A DNA stretch of 64,000 bases, from the NCBI GenBank assembly GCA_039995105.1, contig CP146203.1, forward strand, positions 2,356,001 to 2,420,000, given 5' to 3'. Below are positions 1-8,819 of this stretch, in pieces (the first letter of the stretch is position 1; every line of letters begins with the position of its first letter). The notes beneath the pieces were generated by a model, which saw nothing but the letters and a program-made list of their open reading frames with translations, was not told the origin of the DNA and searched no databases. Origin of the DNA: Jonesiaceae bacterium BS-20 (GTDB lineage: Bacteria; Actinomycetota; Actinomycetes; Actinomycetales; Cellulomonadaceae). Position numbers and translations under genes: made by a program.

Positions 1-1404
1 GCTCTCGCTTGTGGATCGTGGGCTTAGGTCTAGCGGCCAGACAAGGGCCAGCCCAATACCAAGGATAAGTACGAGACCTAGAATGCCCCAGTACTGGGCA
101 CCAAACATATTCACAAGGAGCGCGAACGCAGCCGGCGCTAGGAAGCTCGCAGCCCGGCCCGTGGTGGCATACAGGCCAAATAACTCACCCTCGCGCCCGG
201 GCAATGCCAACCGGCTCACGGTCGCCCGACTAGCGGATTGGACCGGCCCAACAAAAATGCACAGGATGGAACCAAAGATCCAGAAGACGACTGGCCCTCC
301 ACCCTGGGCCAGAACCAGAACAAACGCAGAAATGATCATTCCAATGAGCGCAGCAACGATGATGCGCTTGGCACCAATTCGGTCTTCAAAGTAGCCACCC
401 AAGATGGTGGCAATACCCGCAATGACGTTGGCAACGATCGCAAACATGACCACCTGAGCCGGGCTGAAGCCAAATGTGCCAGCCGCGATGATCCCACCAA
501 AGGCAAACACCCCGGCAAGGCCGTCCCGGAAAATTGCTGAGGCAATCAGGAACTTCACCACTCTGCGGTCTTGGTGCCACAACGATTTTACATCCCGCAC
601 CAGCTTGCCATAGGCACCAAACAAGGAACCTTGGCGTTGCTTAGGCTGAGCCGGTACCTCGGGGATCGCGACTAATACCGGGATAGCAAAGACACCAAAC
701 CACAGAGCCCCAATGACCACCGAGATCCGAATATCTAGGCCGTTAGCGTCCGTGACTCCGAACCAGCCAACCTCGGGATTAATGAATCCAACAAACAGCA
801 CCAGTAGTAAGACAATGCCGCCAAGATATCCCGCGCCCCAGCCCATACCCGAGATCCTGCCCCGGTTTTCCTTGGTGGAGATTTGATTCAACATTGCGTT
901 GTAGTTCACGGAGGCAAGTTCGAAGAAGATATTACCCAATGCCAAGATGGCAATCCCGGCCACAACATTGAAATCAAGCCGGGCTTGGTCCGGGGTAATA
1001 AAGAACAACGCGAGCGACAGCACCACGACCGCACCGGTGTTGATACCGAGCCACAGTTTTCGCCGGCCCCCGGTGTCCGAACGAGCCCCAAGCACTGGCG
1101 CAAGTAGGGCAATCGATAGACCAGCTATCGCAATCCCCCACCCAAACCAGCTCGAGTGGGTAGCCAAAACGGCGTCGACCGCCTGCTGGGCGGCATTGTT
1201 TTTTGGTTCACCGGCGGCTTTTGCAGCAGCAGCCGCCGCAACAAGATTTTCATCTACAAATGCGGACGAATTCAACCAAGTGCTGAACACGAACGTGGTG
1301 ATGACGGCGTTCCACGCCGCTGACCCCCAGTCCCATAGTGACCAAGCAGCAATCTTGGACGTACTTTTTGCGGGGGCACCAGCGTTGGTGTTGTCTGTAG
1401 TCAC
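1..1404 (-). CDS. UMF1-family MFS transporter, 3' end cut by window edge
   Basis: The minus frame stays open from a GTG at 1404 to the window edge, giving 468 residues without a stop, so the C-terminus lies outside. The N-terminus contains AAWSLWDWGSAAWNAVITT, the D-W-G-x-x-A-(F/W) signature of the UMF1 (Atg22-like) branch of the major facilitator superfamily. Many hydrophobic segments follow, with a loop reading LGARSDTGGRRK, the usual MFS loop 2-3 motif. It should be an inner-membrane permease; the substrate is unknown. About 43 bases separate it from the murB stop, so it may be the last gene of that transcript. No strong Shine-Dalgarno is seen before the GTG, so the exact start is uncertain. 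Confidence 0.85.
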   Translation of the reverse strand, partial: MTTDNTNAGAPAKSTSKIAAWSLWDWGSAAWNAVITTFVFSTWLNSSAFVDENLVAAAAAAKAAGEPKNNAAQQAVDAVLATHSSWFGWGIAIAGLSIALLAPVLGARSDTGGRRKLWLGINTGAVVVLSLALFFITPDQARLDFNVVAGIAILALGNIFFELASVNYNAMLNQISTKENRGRISGMGWGAGYLGGIVLLLVLFVGFINPEVGWFGVTDANGLDIRISVVIGALWFGVFAIPVLVAIPEVPAQPKQRQGSLFGAYGKLVRDVKSLWHQDRRVVKFLIASAIFRDGLAGVFAFGGIIAAGTFGFSPAQVVMFAIVANVIAGIATILGGYFEDRIGAKRIIVAALIGMIISAFVLVLAQGGGPVVFWIFGSILCIFVGPVQSASRATVSRLALPGREGELFGLYATTGRAASFLAPAAFALLVNMFGAQYWGILGLVLILGIGLALVWPLDLSPRSTSES

Positions 1405-1447
1405 AGGCCTATTGTGACCTACCGAACACCATTTGGGTAACGCGTAG

Positions 1448-2758
1448 TTACAGTGTGATACCGACTAAGACCGGTTCCGGAACCAGCGTCACGCCAAACC
1501 GTTCCCGCACACCGTCGCGCACTACCCGAGCAAGAGCGGCAATATCGCTGCCGTTCGCCCCACCACGATTGGTCAACGCAAGCGTGTGCACGGTCGACAG
1601 GGTCGCAGCAGATTCCGGTCCGTCTATGCCAAATCCCTTGCCAAACCCGGCCTGCTCGATCAGCCAAGCGGCCGAAGTTTTTACCACCGACTCATCCACG
1701 GTGCCACCTGTTGGACCCGTTGTTACCTTGGGTGTTGCCGTATACACGGGGTAGGTTGGCGCTCCCTGAGGAAGCTGGGTGGCAACGGGAACGATCGGGT
1801 TGGTAAAGAATGATCCCGCGCTCCAGCGGTTAAATGTTGGTTCCGCGTTCACCGCGGCTTCGGCAAGTGCAGTAATCTTGGCACCTGCCTCATCCGCTGT
1901 TGCCACAGAGGCGGCTTTAGCCGGCAAGCTTAGTGTTCCTAAAGCTCCGGGAGTCGCGGCTACCTCGGGGCGACCACAGGCGTCGAGAAGCATGCCCTTG
2001 CCCCCGCGTAGTTCCAACACCGCAGCGGCAACGTCCGCAGCGTTAGCCCGCTGCCCCACCGCAACCCCGAGCTTGCGGGCGAGCTCACCGTAGCCAATGG
2101 GCGCGGAAAGCGAACCGAGCCGGAATTGGAAGTTCACCTCGAGCACGATGTACCGCGGGGAAGGGCCCCACGGTCCCGTCCCGTCGGCCCCCTCACGCAT
2201 GGTCCGCTTAAGTTTGGAGTCCCGGTAAGAGAACTCCAGGTCCGTAAGCGCAAACATCCGCGCCCGCTGTTCCTGGCGGTCGTAAACCCGCACCGAAGCA
2301 ACAACCGCGGAAATCTCCTGCCCGTAAGCCCCAATATTTTGGACCGGCGCGGCCCCCACGGTCCCCGGAATACCAATCAGAGACTCGATTCCTACCCAGC
2401 CCTGAATAACCGTGTGCCGCACAAACTCGTCCCAGTTATGCCCGGCCGGAACAGTCACGGACGCGCCCCCACACGAGTCAATGAGGTCCTCTCGGATGCC
2501 ACTGCGGGCATCGCGAACAACAATGCCGGCAAAGCCTTGGTCGCCGGCGACAATGTTTGATCCACCGCCGATGACCAACAAGGGGATACCGGCGTCATCC
2601 GCGTACCGGATAACCGCGATCAGGTCGGCTTCAGACTCGGTCTGCACGTACTGCCCAACCGGGCCACCCACCCGCAGCGTGGTCAAATCAGCCAAGCTAA
2701 CGTCCGTGCGCGCGGAATCAAGAACGGTGGGGCGGGTGGCTACGGCGGGATTAGTCAT
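1448..2758 (-). CDS. murB: UDP-N-acetylmuramate dehydrogenase MurB
   Basis: This flavoenzyme reduces UDP-GlcNAc-enolpyruvate to UDP-MurNAc in cytosolic peptidoglycan precursor synthesis. The N-terminal FAD-binding half shows TTLRVGGPV (about residue 26) and LLVIGGGSNIVAGDQGF. The middle has GIESLIGIPGTVGAAPVQN and IGAYGQEI. The C-terminal MurB_C domain has WSAGSFFTNPIV, carrying the catalytic serine region, and later LIEQAGFGKG. At 436 residues it is long for the family because of extra loops around residues 180-195 and 340-360. The ATG lies 3 bases past the stop of the upstream MFS gene, with no separate Shine-Dalgarno, which suggests translational coupling. Confidence 0.95.
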   Translation of the reverse strand: MTNPAVATRPTVLDSARTDVSLADLTTLRVGGPVGQYVQTESEADLIAVIRYADDAGIPLLVIGGGSNIVAGDQGFAGIVVRDARSGIREDLIDSCGGASVTVPAGHNWDEFVRHTVIQGWVGIESLIGIPGTVGAAPVQNIGAYGQEISAVVASVRVYDRQEQRARMFALTDLEFSYRDSKLKRTMREGADGTGPWGPSPRYIVLEVNFQFRLGSLSAPIGYGELARKLGVAVGQRANAADVAAAVLELRGGKGMLLDACGRPEVAATPGALGTLSLPAKAASVATADEAGAKITALAEAAVNAEPTFNRWSAGSFFTNPIVPVATQLPQGAPTYPVYTATPKVTTGPTGGTVDESVVKTSAAWLIEQAGFGKGFGIDGPESAATLSTVHTLALTNRGGANGSDIAALARVVRDGVRERFGVTLVPEPVLVGITL

Positions 2759-2761
2759 GGT

Positions 2762-4066
2762 TTAAGCGTAGTCCTTCGCCGGGGCGGACACACCGCGCTC
2801 TTTACGTCGCTTCTCTAACAGCGTGGCTGCCTGACCACGTTCCTGTGCGGCATACGCCACGAGTAGGCCCAAGACCGCTGGTACCAAAATAGCCAACATG
2901 GCGTACCGGTAGCCAACGTGCTGAGCCAGTTCACCCAGCAAAGGAGGGCCTGCAAAGAACGCCGTATAACCGATCGTGGCCACCACGGAGACGCGGGCCG
3001 CTGCTTGCTTGGGGTCATCGCTTGCCGCGCTCATCCCAATTGGGAATCCTAGTGCCGCTCCAAAGCCCCAGAACGCTGCGCCCACAATCGCAAGCCACAG
3101 CCACGGGGCCAAACCAAACAGCAGCAGACCAATAACGGCGGAGCCGGCAGCGAGCCGCAGTACAAACACTCGGCCATAGTTATCCAGCAGGAACGTTCCG
3201 GTCAGGCGCATCGCAGTCATCGCGGTCAAGAACACAAAGAGCCCGATAATCCCCACGAACTCAGGTTGCTTGGAGCCATCGTCCTGCAAGAACCCATCCA
3301 CAATTCCCAGGCTGAGCCAGTCATTAGCAGCACCCTCCGTCAACGCGGAGCCAAGAACCACAATGCCAATCAGCCAGGTGTTGCCTTCCTTCCAAGCAGC
3401 CCACACACTAACCTTCTTGATTGGCTCGGTGGTCTGTCCGGTCTCTGCCGTGACATCAACGTCGGTGACCCCAAAGCCGGCTGGTAGCAGGCCACGAACA
3501 GCGAAGTGAATAACAATGAACGCAACAATCAAGGCGCCACCGACGTGCGGGCCCAAGCCAACGCCCTGCCAGGAAAATAGGGCACCGGTCGCAACCCCGA
3601 CCATGGTCCCGAAGGAGAAGAACCCGTGGAAGCGCGGCATGATGGATTTACCCAGTGCCTGCTCCACCCGACTGCCCTCTAGGTTCATCGCAGTATCGGC
3701 TGCTCCCATGCCCATTCCGCCTAGGAATAGCAGGGCCCCAGTGCCGTAAATAGAGATCTCGCCCATGGTCAGGGCAGCTATTGCGTAGCCGATAGTCATG
3801 AGAGACCCAAAGATGGCAAGCGTCTTGCGACCCCCGATTCGGTTGACCACCGCCCCTGAGACAGGCAGAGCCACAATCGAACCAACTGCCGCTACCAAGA
3901 GCAAGCGACCCATTTGAGCTGGCTCAAACTCGAGGGCGTCCCGAATCGCTGGAAGCCGTGAAGCCCAGTTAGCGAACGTAAACCCGATTAGGAAGAACAC
4001 CAGATAGACCGAGTTCTTTGCGGACCTTACCGCTGGATCAGGACGTGGAGAAGTCCGAGTACTCAT
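2762..4066 (-). CDS. MFS transporter (YbjJ/FucP-like), second of a tandem pair
   Basis: This is a 434-residue polytopic membrane protein with about 12 hydrophobic segments. It begins FFLIGFTFANWASRLPAIRD, typical of the YbjJ-like MFS branch, and has a loop motif NRIGGRKT after the second helix pair. Its ATG overlaps the stop of the upstream MFS gene by four bases (ATGA). The two share matching segments such as LSEGSANNWLS and LTEGAANDWLS, so they are tandem paralogues. Substrate export is likely but unknown; sugars or drugs are possible for this branch. Expression probably depends on the LacI-type regulator encoded divergently upstream. murB follows after 3 bases, so the three genes form one operon. 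Confidence 0.85.
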   Translation of the reverse strand: MSTRTSPRPDPAVRSAKNSVYLVFFLIGFTFANWASRLPAIRDALEFEPAQMGRLLLVAAVGSIVALPVSGAVVNRIGGRKTLAIFGSLMTIGYAIAALTMGEISIYGTGALLFLGGMGMGAADTAMNLEGSRVEQALGKSIMPRFHGFFSFGTMVGVATGALFSWQGVGLGPHVGGALIVAFIVIHFAVRGLLPAGFGVTDVDVTAETGQTTEPIKKVSVWAAWKEGNTWLIGIVVLGSALTEGAANDWLSLGIVDGFLQDDGSKQPEFVGIIGLFVFLTAMTAMRLTGTFLLDNYGRVFVLRLAAGSAVIGLLLFGLAPWLWLAIVGAAFWGFGAALGFPIGMSAASDDPKQAAARVSVVATIGYTAFFAGPPLLGELAQHVGYRYAMLAILVPAVLGLLVAYAAQERGQAATLLEKRRKERGVSAPAKDYA

Positions 4067-5541
4067 TGTTGCTCCAAGATAGGGGTAGCAGCTGCAGCGC
4101 TGCTGGGGGCGTGAAGGTCCGCACTTGGTGGTGCGGGCTGTAGATGCTGTTCAGCCGATTTGGGCATTTGCTCGGCATTCGGCGCCTGTCCCGGTTGCTC
4201 AAGTGGCGTGCCTTTGCCGGTTCCGAGGAGTACCTTCTGCTCGGCTAGCGGGGCTAATGCCTTGGCAAAGATAAGTGCCGCAACTAGGAAAACACAAATT
4301 ATGGTCAGGGCCGCACGCGCGCCAACGCTTTGGGCTAAGAATCCGAGGACTGGCGGTGCGGCCAGTGTAGCAATCGAGCCGTGGGCGGAGACTACGGACA
4401 CTCGTGCCCCGGCTTTGAGTGGCTCGTCCGATGCCGCAGAGATTGCCAGCGGCGTCACCAGTGCCGCTCCAATCCCCCACAGGACAGTACCTACGATTGC
4501 CACCTCGAACGATGGTGAGAATCCAAATAGCAGCAGACCCGCGGTCGCGGACAAACTTGAGCCCTGCAGTGTTCGAGTTCTACCAAACTGGGTAATGACA
4601 TGAGGGCCGATAAGCCGGAAGGCCGTCATCGAAATCAAAAAAACTGCAAGGATGACGGCACCGGTTGACTCCGGTTTATCAAACCCATCAACGACCGCAA
4701 TTGAAAGCCAGTTGTTAGCCGATCCCTCAGAGAGTGCGGCCGAGAAAATAATCATTCCGATCATCAACGTGCGAGGTTCTCGCCACGCACCAAGCGCGCT
4801 GCCAAGGCGGGTCCTGCGCGCGCCAAGGCGCTGCCGCAACGTCATTGGAACGGGTTTGGAAACGAGCCCCAACTTAGTTTCAATTTTGTTGACCCGCTTG
4901 CGCCTGGCCTGCCCAATGCGTTCCAGAAGATCGGCCGTGTCGAGTTTGGTGTCGAGCAAGATCTTTGGGATCAGCATCAGCCGCACTACGACGGTGAAGA
5001 CTCCCATGACGGCGAATTGCCAAAAGATCGGGACGTCGAGGTAGGCGCAGGCCGCCCCAAATAGCGATCCGGCCACCGCCCCAATTGAGTATGCGGCATG
5101 AAAAAGCGGCAGGATTGGTTTACCAATCCCTCGTTCCACGGCCGCGGACTCAACGTTCTGGGGCACGTTGGTCAGCGCAACAAAACTTCCGTTGAGGAAG
5201 ATCCCGGCGGCGAGCACCCAGACACTGCCAATTGTTGGGCCCAGGCCCTCTAGGACAAAGGCAAGACCGATCCCGATTGCGGAGACGTTGAGCACCGCGT
5301 GCCCACCGTACCGCACCACGAGGGGTCCGGCTATAGTCACGCAGATGAGTGAGCCCACGGCGCCGGCTAAGAACACGACACCCAACTCAGCGGTGTTCAG
5401 TCCAAGCATCTCCCGGACCACCGGCAAGCGAGCCAACCAGCTTGAATAGCTCAATCCCATGAGCGCAAACAAGATGATGATGCTCGACCGTGCAGCGCTG
5501 AGCGCGGGGTCCAACTTGGCCGCGGCGGAAACGGGAGACAA
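4063..5541 (-). CDS. MFS transporter (YbjJ/FucP-like), first of a tandem pair
   Basis: The open frame runs far upstream to 6297, but that part lies antisense to the LacI-family gene and is not MFS-like. The TTG at 5541 is the most likely start, giving 492 residues. The protein opens with a short soluble stretch and then SSIIILFALMGLSYSSWLAR, matching the first helix of its downstream paralogue. A central cytosolic loop of about 60 residues rich in Lys and Arg separates the two six-helix halves. The C-terminal 50 residues are a low-complexity tail rich in Pro, Ala and Gln, which the paralogue lacks. The four-base overlap with the next MFS gene indicates co-translation. Confidence 0.8.
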   Translation of the reverse strand: MSPVSAAAKLDPALSAARSSIIILFALMGLSYSSWLARLPVVREMLGLNTAELGVVFLAGAVGSLICVTIAGPLVVRYGGHAVLNVSAIGIGLAFVLEGLGPTIGSVWVLAAGIFLNGSFVALTNVPQNVESAAVERGIGKPILPLFHAAYSIGAVAGSLFGAACAYLDVPIFWQFAVMGVFTVVVRLMLIPKILLDTKLDTADLLERIGQARRKRVNKIETKLGLVSKPVPMTLRQRLGARRTRLGSALGAWREPRTLMIGMIIFSAALSEGSANNWLSIAVVDGFDKPESTGAVILAVFLISMTAFRLIGPHVITQFGRTRTLQGSSLSATAGLLLFGFSPSFEVAIVGTVLWGIGAALVTPLAISAASDEPLKAGARVSVVSAHGSIATLAAPPVLGFLAQSVGARAALTIICVFLVAALIFAKALAPLAEQKVLLGTGKGTPLEQPGQAPNAEQMPKSAEQHLQPAPPSADLHAPSSAAAATPILEQQ

Positions 5542-5603
5542 CCTAGTGATGACGCGGCCTTCCAAAGGGGTAAAACTTAGGTAAAGATACCTAAAAAGGA
5601 ATT

Positions 5604-5617
5604 TCGAATCGATTCGA
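5604..5617. promoter_or_regulatory. Perfect 14-bp palindrome, candidate LacI-family operator
   Basis: TCGAATCGATTCGA is identical to its reverse complement and has the central CG step usual in LacI-family operators. It lies in the short divergent space between the MFS operon (start near 5541) and the regulator gene (start 5684). A TATACT box at 5628-5633 downstream could be the -10 of the regulator promoter, so a bound repressor would overlap its -35 region and also cover the MFS promoter. The operator role is inferred from position and symmetry. Confidence 0.65.
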
Positions 5618-5683
5618 TCCGTGCTTCTATACTCGGGTATTGTTACGGTGTCCGTCAATACACGTCCGGCAAGAAGGAGTGCG

Positions 5684-6763
5684 ATGTCAACCACTAAGCC
5701 CACGTTGTCCGACGTAGCGACACACGCCAAGGTATCCCTTTCAACAGCTTCCCTGGCTTTTAAGGAGTCCGGCCCGATTGCCGACTCGACCCGGAACCGG
5801 GTTTTGGCTGCGGCTGAGGAGCTGGGATACCCGGGCCCAAGCGCGCTGGGTCGGCAATTGCGCTCTGGGCGCAGTGGGATAGTTGGGGTCGTGCTCGATG
5901 CCGCTCTGCGAATGTCGTTCCGGGACCCGGTTTCTATCTCGGTCCTAGACGGTATTGCTCGTGGTCTTGGCGAGCACGGGATCGGCGTGCTAATGATCCC
6001 TGGAGCCAAGAACCCAAACGATCCGCATACCATCAACCCACTCATTGAATCCGCGGCTTTTGATGCCGCCATTTTGACGTGGGGCGGCCAACCGGGTGAC
6101 CCCACGTACGAGCTACTGAATAAGATGCAAATCCCCATGGTCTTCGCCGAGGGGCGCAAAGCCGGAACTACCCCGCTCGTCAACATTGATGACCGGGCCG
6201 GCACAAAGGTTTTGACCGAATATCTGGTCGGTTTGGGCCACACTCGGATTGCGGTGGTCACGCTCAACCTCAACACCGGCAATAGTCCCGGGCCCATGAG
6301 CGATGATTTGGACGACTCGCATTGGATGCCCAGCCATGACCGCTTGCGCGGAGTTTACGATGCCGGAGTAACGCCGGTAACGGTCTGGGAGGCTTCCGGC
6401 TCATTGATTGAGGAAGGCCAGTTGGCTGCCCGCACAATCTTGGACCCGGCCCATTACGGCTCCCCTGACCTCGTTCCCACTGCGGTGATTGCCCAGTCTG
6501 ACCTGTTAGCCATTGGGGTGCTCCAAGAGGCACGCGCCATGGGCTTAGAAGTGCCCCAAGATCTCTCTGTAGCTGGCTTTGACGGCATTAACCTGGCTTG
6601 GCTGGGCCAAGACGTCCTGACCACGGTACGCCAGCCCCTTGAACAGCGTGGCATGATCTTGGCTCAAACCGTCCTTGAGCTCTTGGACGCTGGGACGGCA
6701 CCGGACGTGATCTTGCCGAGTGAACTCTACATTGGCACCACTACCGCTCCACCCGCACGCTAA
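5684..6763 (+). CDS. LacI-family transcriptional regulator
   Basis: The start at 5684 is chosen because AAGGAG lies at 5674-5679; the open frame extends further upstream without meaning. The 359-residue product starts with a LacI helix-turn-helix (LSDVATHAKVSLSTASLAF, residues about 8-26) and a hinge (AAAEELGYPGPSALGRQLRS). A periplasmic-binding-protein-like effector domain follows, with typical GVVLDA, IPMVFAEGR and GFDGINLAWL segments. It is transcribed away from the two MFS genes and likely represses them in response to an unidentified small ligand, probably a sugar-like molecule. A strong bidirectional terminator follows. Confidence 0.92.
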   Translation: MSTTKPTLSDVATHAKVSLSTASLAFKESGPIADSTRNRVLAAAEELGYPGPSALGRQLRSGRSGIVGVVLDAALRMSFRDPVSISVLDGIARGLGEHGIGVLMIPGAKNPNDPHTINPLIESAAFDAAILTWGGQPGDPTYELLNKMQIPMVFAEGRKAGTTPLVNIDDRAGTKVLTEYLVGLGHTRIAVVTLNLNTGNSPGPMSDDLDDSHWMPSHDRLRGVYDAGVTPVTVWEASGSLIEEGQLAARTILDPAHYGSPDLVPTAVIAQSDLLAIGVLQEARAMGLEVPQDLSVAGFDGINLAWLGQDVLTTVRQPLEQRGMILAQTVLELLDAGTAPDVILPSELYIGTTTAPPAR

Positions 6764-6811
6764 GGTTCCTGCTTACGCGGTCCCCAGCAATGAGCACTGA
6801 TGATAAAAACT

Positions 6812-6857
6812 AAGCGAGCACGTTACTCAGTACGCGTACTGGGTAACGTGCTCGCTT
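6812..6857. terminator. Bidirectional hairpin terminator
   Basis: AAGCGAGCACGTTAC at 6812-6826 pairs perfectly with GTAACGTGCTCGCTT at 6843-6857, and the loop itself contains the self-complementary CAGTACGCGTACTG. It lies between the converging LacI-type gene and the MaoC dehydratase gene and could end both transcripts. Confidence 0.75.
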
Positions 6858-6904
6858 CATATTGCTTAGGTTCTAGCTGTTAGGCATCTTGGTGATTTGC
6901 TCGG

Positions 6905-7336
6905 TTAGAGCTGCACTAGTACCTGAGATTTGGCCAAGACCTTGGCGCCGTCGCAGATGACCGTGAGGTCAATGCGGGCCTGACGGTCATCTTCCTTGAG
7001 CAGGCCTACCGTAGCGCTGAGCTCGAGGGTAGTGAAACCGGGGTTTGGCACCGGTACCTGGCGCGCAAAGCGTGCCTGATAGTCCAGGATTGCGGTCTGG
7101 TCCCCCACCCACTCTTCAACCACGGTGACCGCCATTGCCATGGTCAACATACCGTGCGCGATAACGGACTCCAGGCCTACCTCATGGGCAAACTTGTCAT
7201 TCCAGTGGATTGGGTTGAAGTCTCCGCTTGCCCCGGCGTAACGCACAAGGTTAGCGCGATCAAGATCGATGTTCCGGGTAGCAACAACGTCGCCCACGGT
7301 CAGCTCTTCAAACTTTGGCTTAGCCACGGCGTTCAC
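6905..7336 (-). CDS. MaoC-family dehydratase (hot-dog fold, HadB-like)
   Basis: The 143-residue protein carries the hydratase-2 signature YAGASGDFNPIHWND followed by IAHGMLTMAM, which supply the catalytic Asp and His of (R)-3-hydroxyacyl dehydratases. It likely forms a heterodimer with the product of the gene immediately upstream; the two genes overlap by four bases. In mycobacteria this gene pair beside rpmG encodes HadA and HadB of FAS-II. In an organism without mycolic acids the role is less certain and may be general (3R)-hydroxyacyl-thioester dehydration. Confidence 0.85.
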   Translation of the reverse strand: MNAVAKPKFEELTVGDVVATRNIDLDRANLVRYAGASGDFNPIHWNDKFAHEVGLESVIAHGMLTMAMAVTVVEEWVGDQTAILDYQARFARQVPVPNPGFTTLELSATVGLLKEDDRQARIDLTVICDGAKVLAKSQVLVQL

Positions 7337-7806
7337 TCTCCCCCTCTAATAGCAAGGGTGCTGATCACGGTGACCACCGGTTCGAGACTGCCATCCGCTA
7401 GCAACGCGCTGATCTCTGCTCTGGTGGTAACCATGGACAGCGCAGAGCGTACTTGGACTTTGTCTACGTGGAGTTCGGTGACAAGTTCGTCACCGGCGAA
7501 GATGGGGCGGCGGTAAGTAAACCGCTCATCTGCGTGCACAACCCGACTGAAATCAATTCCAGCATCCGGGTCAGTGATGTATTGGGACTCCGCAGCCTGT
7601 GCAATGACGACCGCAAATGTTGTTGGTGCAACAACATCCGGATAGCCCAAACCCCGCGCAACTTCAACCGAGAAGTTGGCGGGGTTTGATGAGCTAATTG
7701 CACGAGCGAAGTCAGCTACCTTTTCCCGACCAACTTGGTACGGCGCGGTAAGTTCGTAAACTCGGCCGGCATACTCTTGGTTCGGAGTGACTGCTTGCTT
7801 GCTCAC
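7333..7806 (-). CDS. MaoC N-terminal/FAS1 dehydratase-like protein (HadA-like)
   Basis: This 157-residue hot-dog protein has the substrate-binding subunit pattern ELTAPYQVGREKVADFARAI and APTTFAVVI, then a VHADERFTYRRPIFAGDEL segment typical of the non-catalytic partner. It lacks the SGDxNPxH motif present in the downstream gene, which supports a two-subunit enzyme in which this partner binds the acyl chain. It starts with ATG at 7806, 17 bases after the rpmG stop, in the same orientation, so rpmG and the two dehydratase genes probably form one transcript. Confidence 0.82.
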   Translation of the reverse strand: MSKQAVTPNQEYAGRVYELTAPYQVGREKVADFARAISSSNPANFSVEVARGLGYPDVVAPTTFAVVIAQAAESQYITDPDAGIDFSRVVHADERFTYRRPIFAGDELVTELHVDKVQVRSALSMVTTRAEISALLADGSLEPVVTVISTLAIRGGE

Positions 7807-7823
7807 AGCGTGAATCGCTTAAA

Positions 7824-7994
7824 TCAGCGGGTTTCGCGGTGTGCGGTGTGCTTTACGCAACGTGGGCAGAACTTTGCAAGCTCCAAGCGGTCTGGAGTGT
7901 TGCGACGGTTCTTCTTAGTGATGTAGTTACGTTCTTTGCAGTCCACGCATGCGAGCGTGATCTTCGGGCGAACGTCTGAGCTTTTGCTAGCCAC
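7824..7994 (-). CDS. rpmG: 50S ribosomal protein L33
   Basis: Starting at the GTG at 7994, which has GAGGTGG about 9 bases upstream, the product has 56 residues. It shows [19 protein letters not shown] and [19 protein letters not shown]. The two CxxC pairs form a zinc ribbon, so this is the zinc-binding (C+) form of L33. Longer open frames through the tRNA side are spurious. It sits between the tRNA-Met gene and the dehydratase pair, the usual actinobacterial arrangement. Confidence 0.95.
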   Translation of the reverse strand: MASKSSDVRPKITLACVDCKERNYITKKNRRNTPDRLELAKFCPRCVKHTAHRETR

Positions 7995-8080
7995 GGTCTT
8001 GCCACCTCTCGCGCCGTAATCGACGCACCATGATCGAGTGAAACACACGCTGGGTGCAACGCATGAATTGTATTTATATG

Positions 8081-8154
8081 TAGCGGGGGCGGGGTTCGAA
8101 CCCGCGACCTCACGATTATGAGCCGTGCGCTCTGACCAACTGAGCTACCCCGCC
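8081..8154 (-). tRNA. tRNA-Met (CAT), elongator type
   Basis: The minus strand folds as a cloverleaf. Acceptor GGCGGGG pairs with CCCCGCT (closing G-U), with D arm GCTC...GAGC, anticodon loop CTCATAA with CAT, and T arm GCGGG-TTCGAAC-CCCGC. CCA is not encoded. The acceptor end is paired and the anticodon stem lacks three consecutive G-C pairs, so it is the elongator rather than the initiator. Confidence 0.93.
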
Positions 8155-8237
8155 GCTTGGAAACCTTTCGGTCTCACGCGGTGTCAAAGTCGCAACGGGA
8201 CACAATAATGCCACATTTTGGTGTTCGACACCAGCAG

Positions 8238-8309
8238 AGCCCCCGATGGGAATCGGACCCATGACCTCAGTCTTACCAAGACTGCGCTCTACCACTGAGC
8301 TACGGGGGC
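8238..8309 (-). tRNA. tRNA-Thr (GGT)
   Basis: Acceptor GCCCCCG pairs with CGGGGGC. The D arm reads GCTCAGTGGTAGAGC, and the anticodon stem CAGTC/GACTG closes loop TTGGTAA with anticodon GGT. The T arm is ATGGG-TCCGATT-CCCAT. CCA is not encoded. It lies 83 bases upstream of tRNA-Met in the same orientation and is probably co-transcribed with it and rpmG. Confidence 0.93.
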
Positions 8310-8695
8310 AACAAAAGAAAACATTACACACTCTGAGAGCCAGTAACAAATCGAAACAGGGGTGATAGCCATCACGCTACCACGTTTTCCGCTAGATCTA
8401 GCCGTTTCTGGCCTATTTTCAGGTGCAAAAATCGCTTCACAGAACTTGCCATTGGGCGGCGAAACCTAGATTTCATGCCAAACACGTTCTGAGCGAATCG
8501 GACCTTGAGGCCCTAGAACCGGCCTAGATCACATTATTTTCTTAGCATTCACAGTCTTTTGGCCGTGGCAAGGACTAGTCAATACGTTTCCGGCAACTAC
8601 GACTTCGAAGTTATCTACCGCAACCAAGCAATGTTCCGGCCAAGTTGGGCGGGTTACGGGTTACCGGCCGGGCAGGTTAGGGCCAGAAACAAAAA

Positions 8696-8729
8696 AATCC
8701 CGGAACATCATTTCTGATGTTCCGGGATT
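8696..8729 (-). terminator. Rho-independent terminator of tRNA-Tyr
   Basis: AATCCCGGAACATCA (8696-8710) pairs with TGATGTTCCGGGATT (8715-8729) around a four-base loop. On the minus strand it is followed by a run of T (the A-run at 8691-8697). It begins 6 bases after the encoded CCA of tRNA-Tyr. Confidence 0.88.
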
Positions 8730-8735
8730 TTCACC

Positions 8736-8819
8736 TGGTGGCAGTTGAGAGATTCGAACTCACGTAGCTTGCGCGGCTGATTTACAGTCAGCTCCCTTTG
8801 GCCGCTCGGGCAAACTGCC
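8736..8819 (-). tRNA. tRNA-Tyr (GTA), CCA encoded
   Basis: This is a class II tRNA of 84 bases. Acceptor GGCAGTT pairs with AACTGCC, followed by discriminator A and an encoded CCA. The anticodon stem GCTGA/TCAGC closes CTGTAAA with GTA. A variable arm (CGCGCAAGCTACG region) and T loop TTCGAAT follow. The 8310-8735 stretch to its left holds only its terminator; no gene is seen there or at 8820-9058. Confidence 0.93.

Noticed and set aside
5542-6297. Upstream extension of the first MFS gene
   Set aside because: It lies antisense to the LacI-family gene, has no membrane-like pattern, and the MFS fold is complete from 5541.
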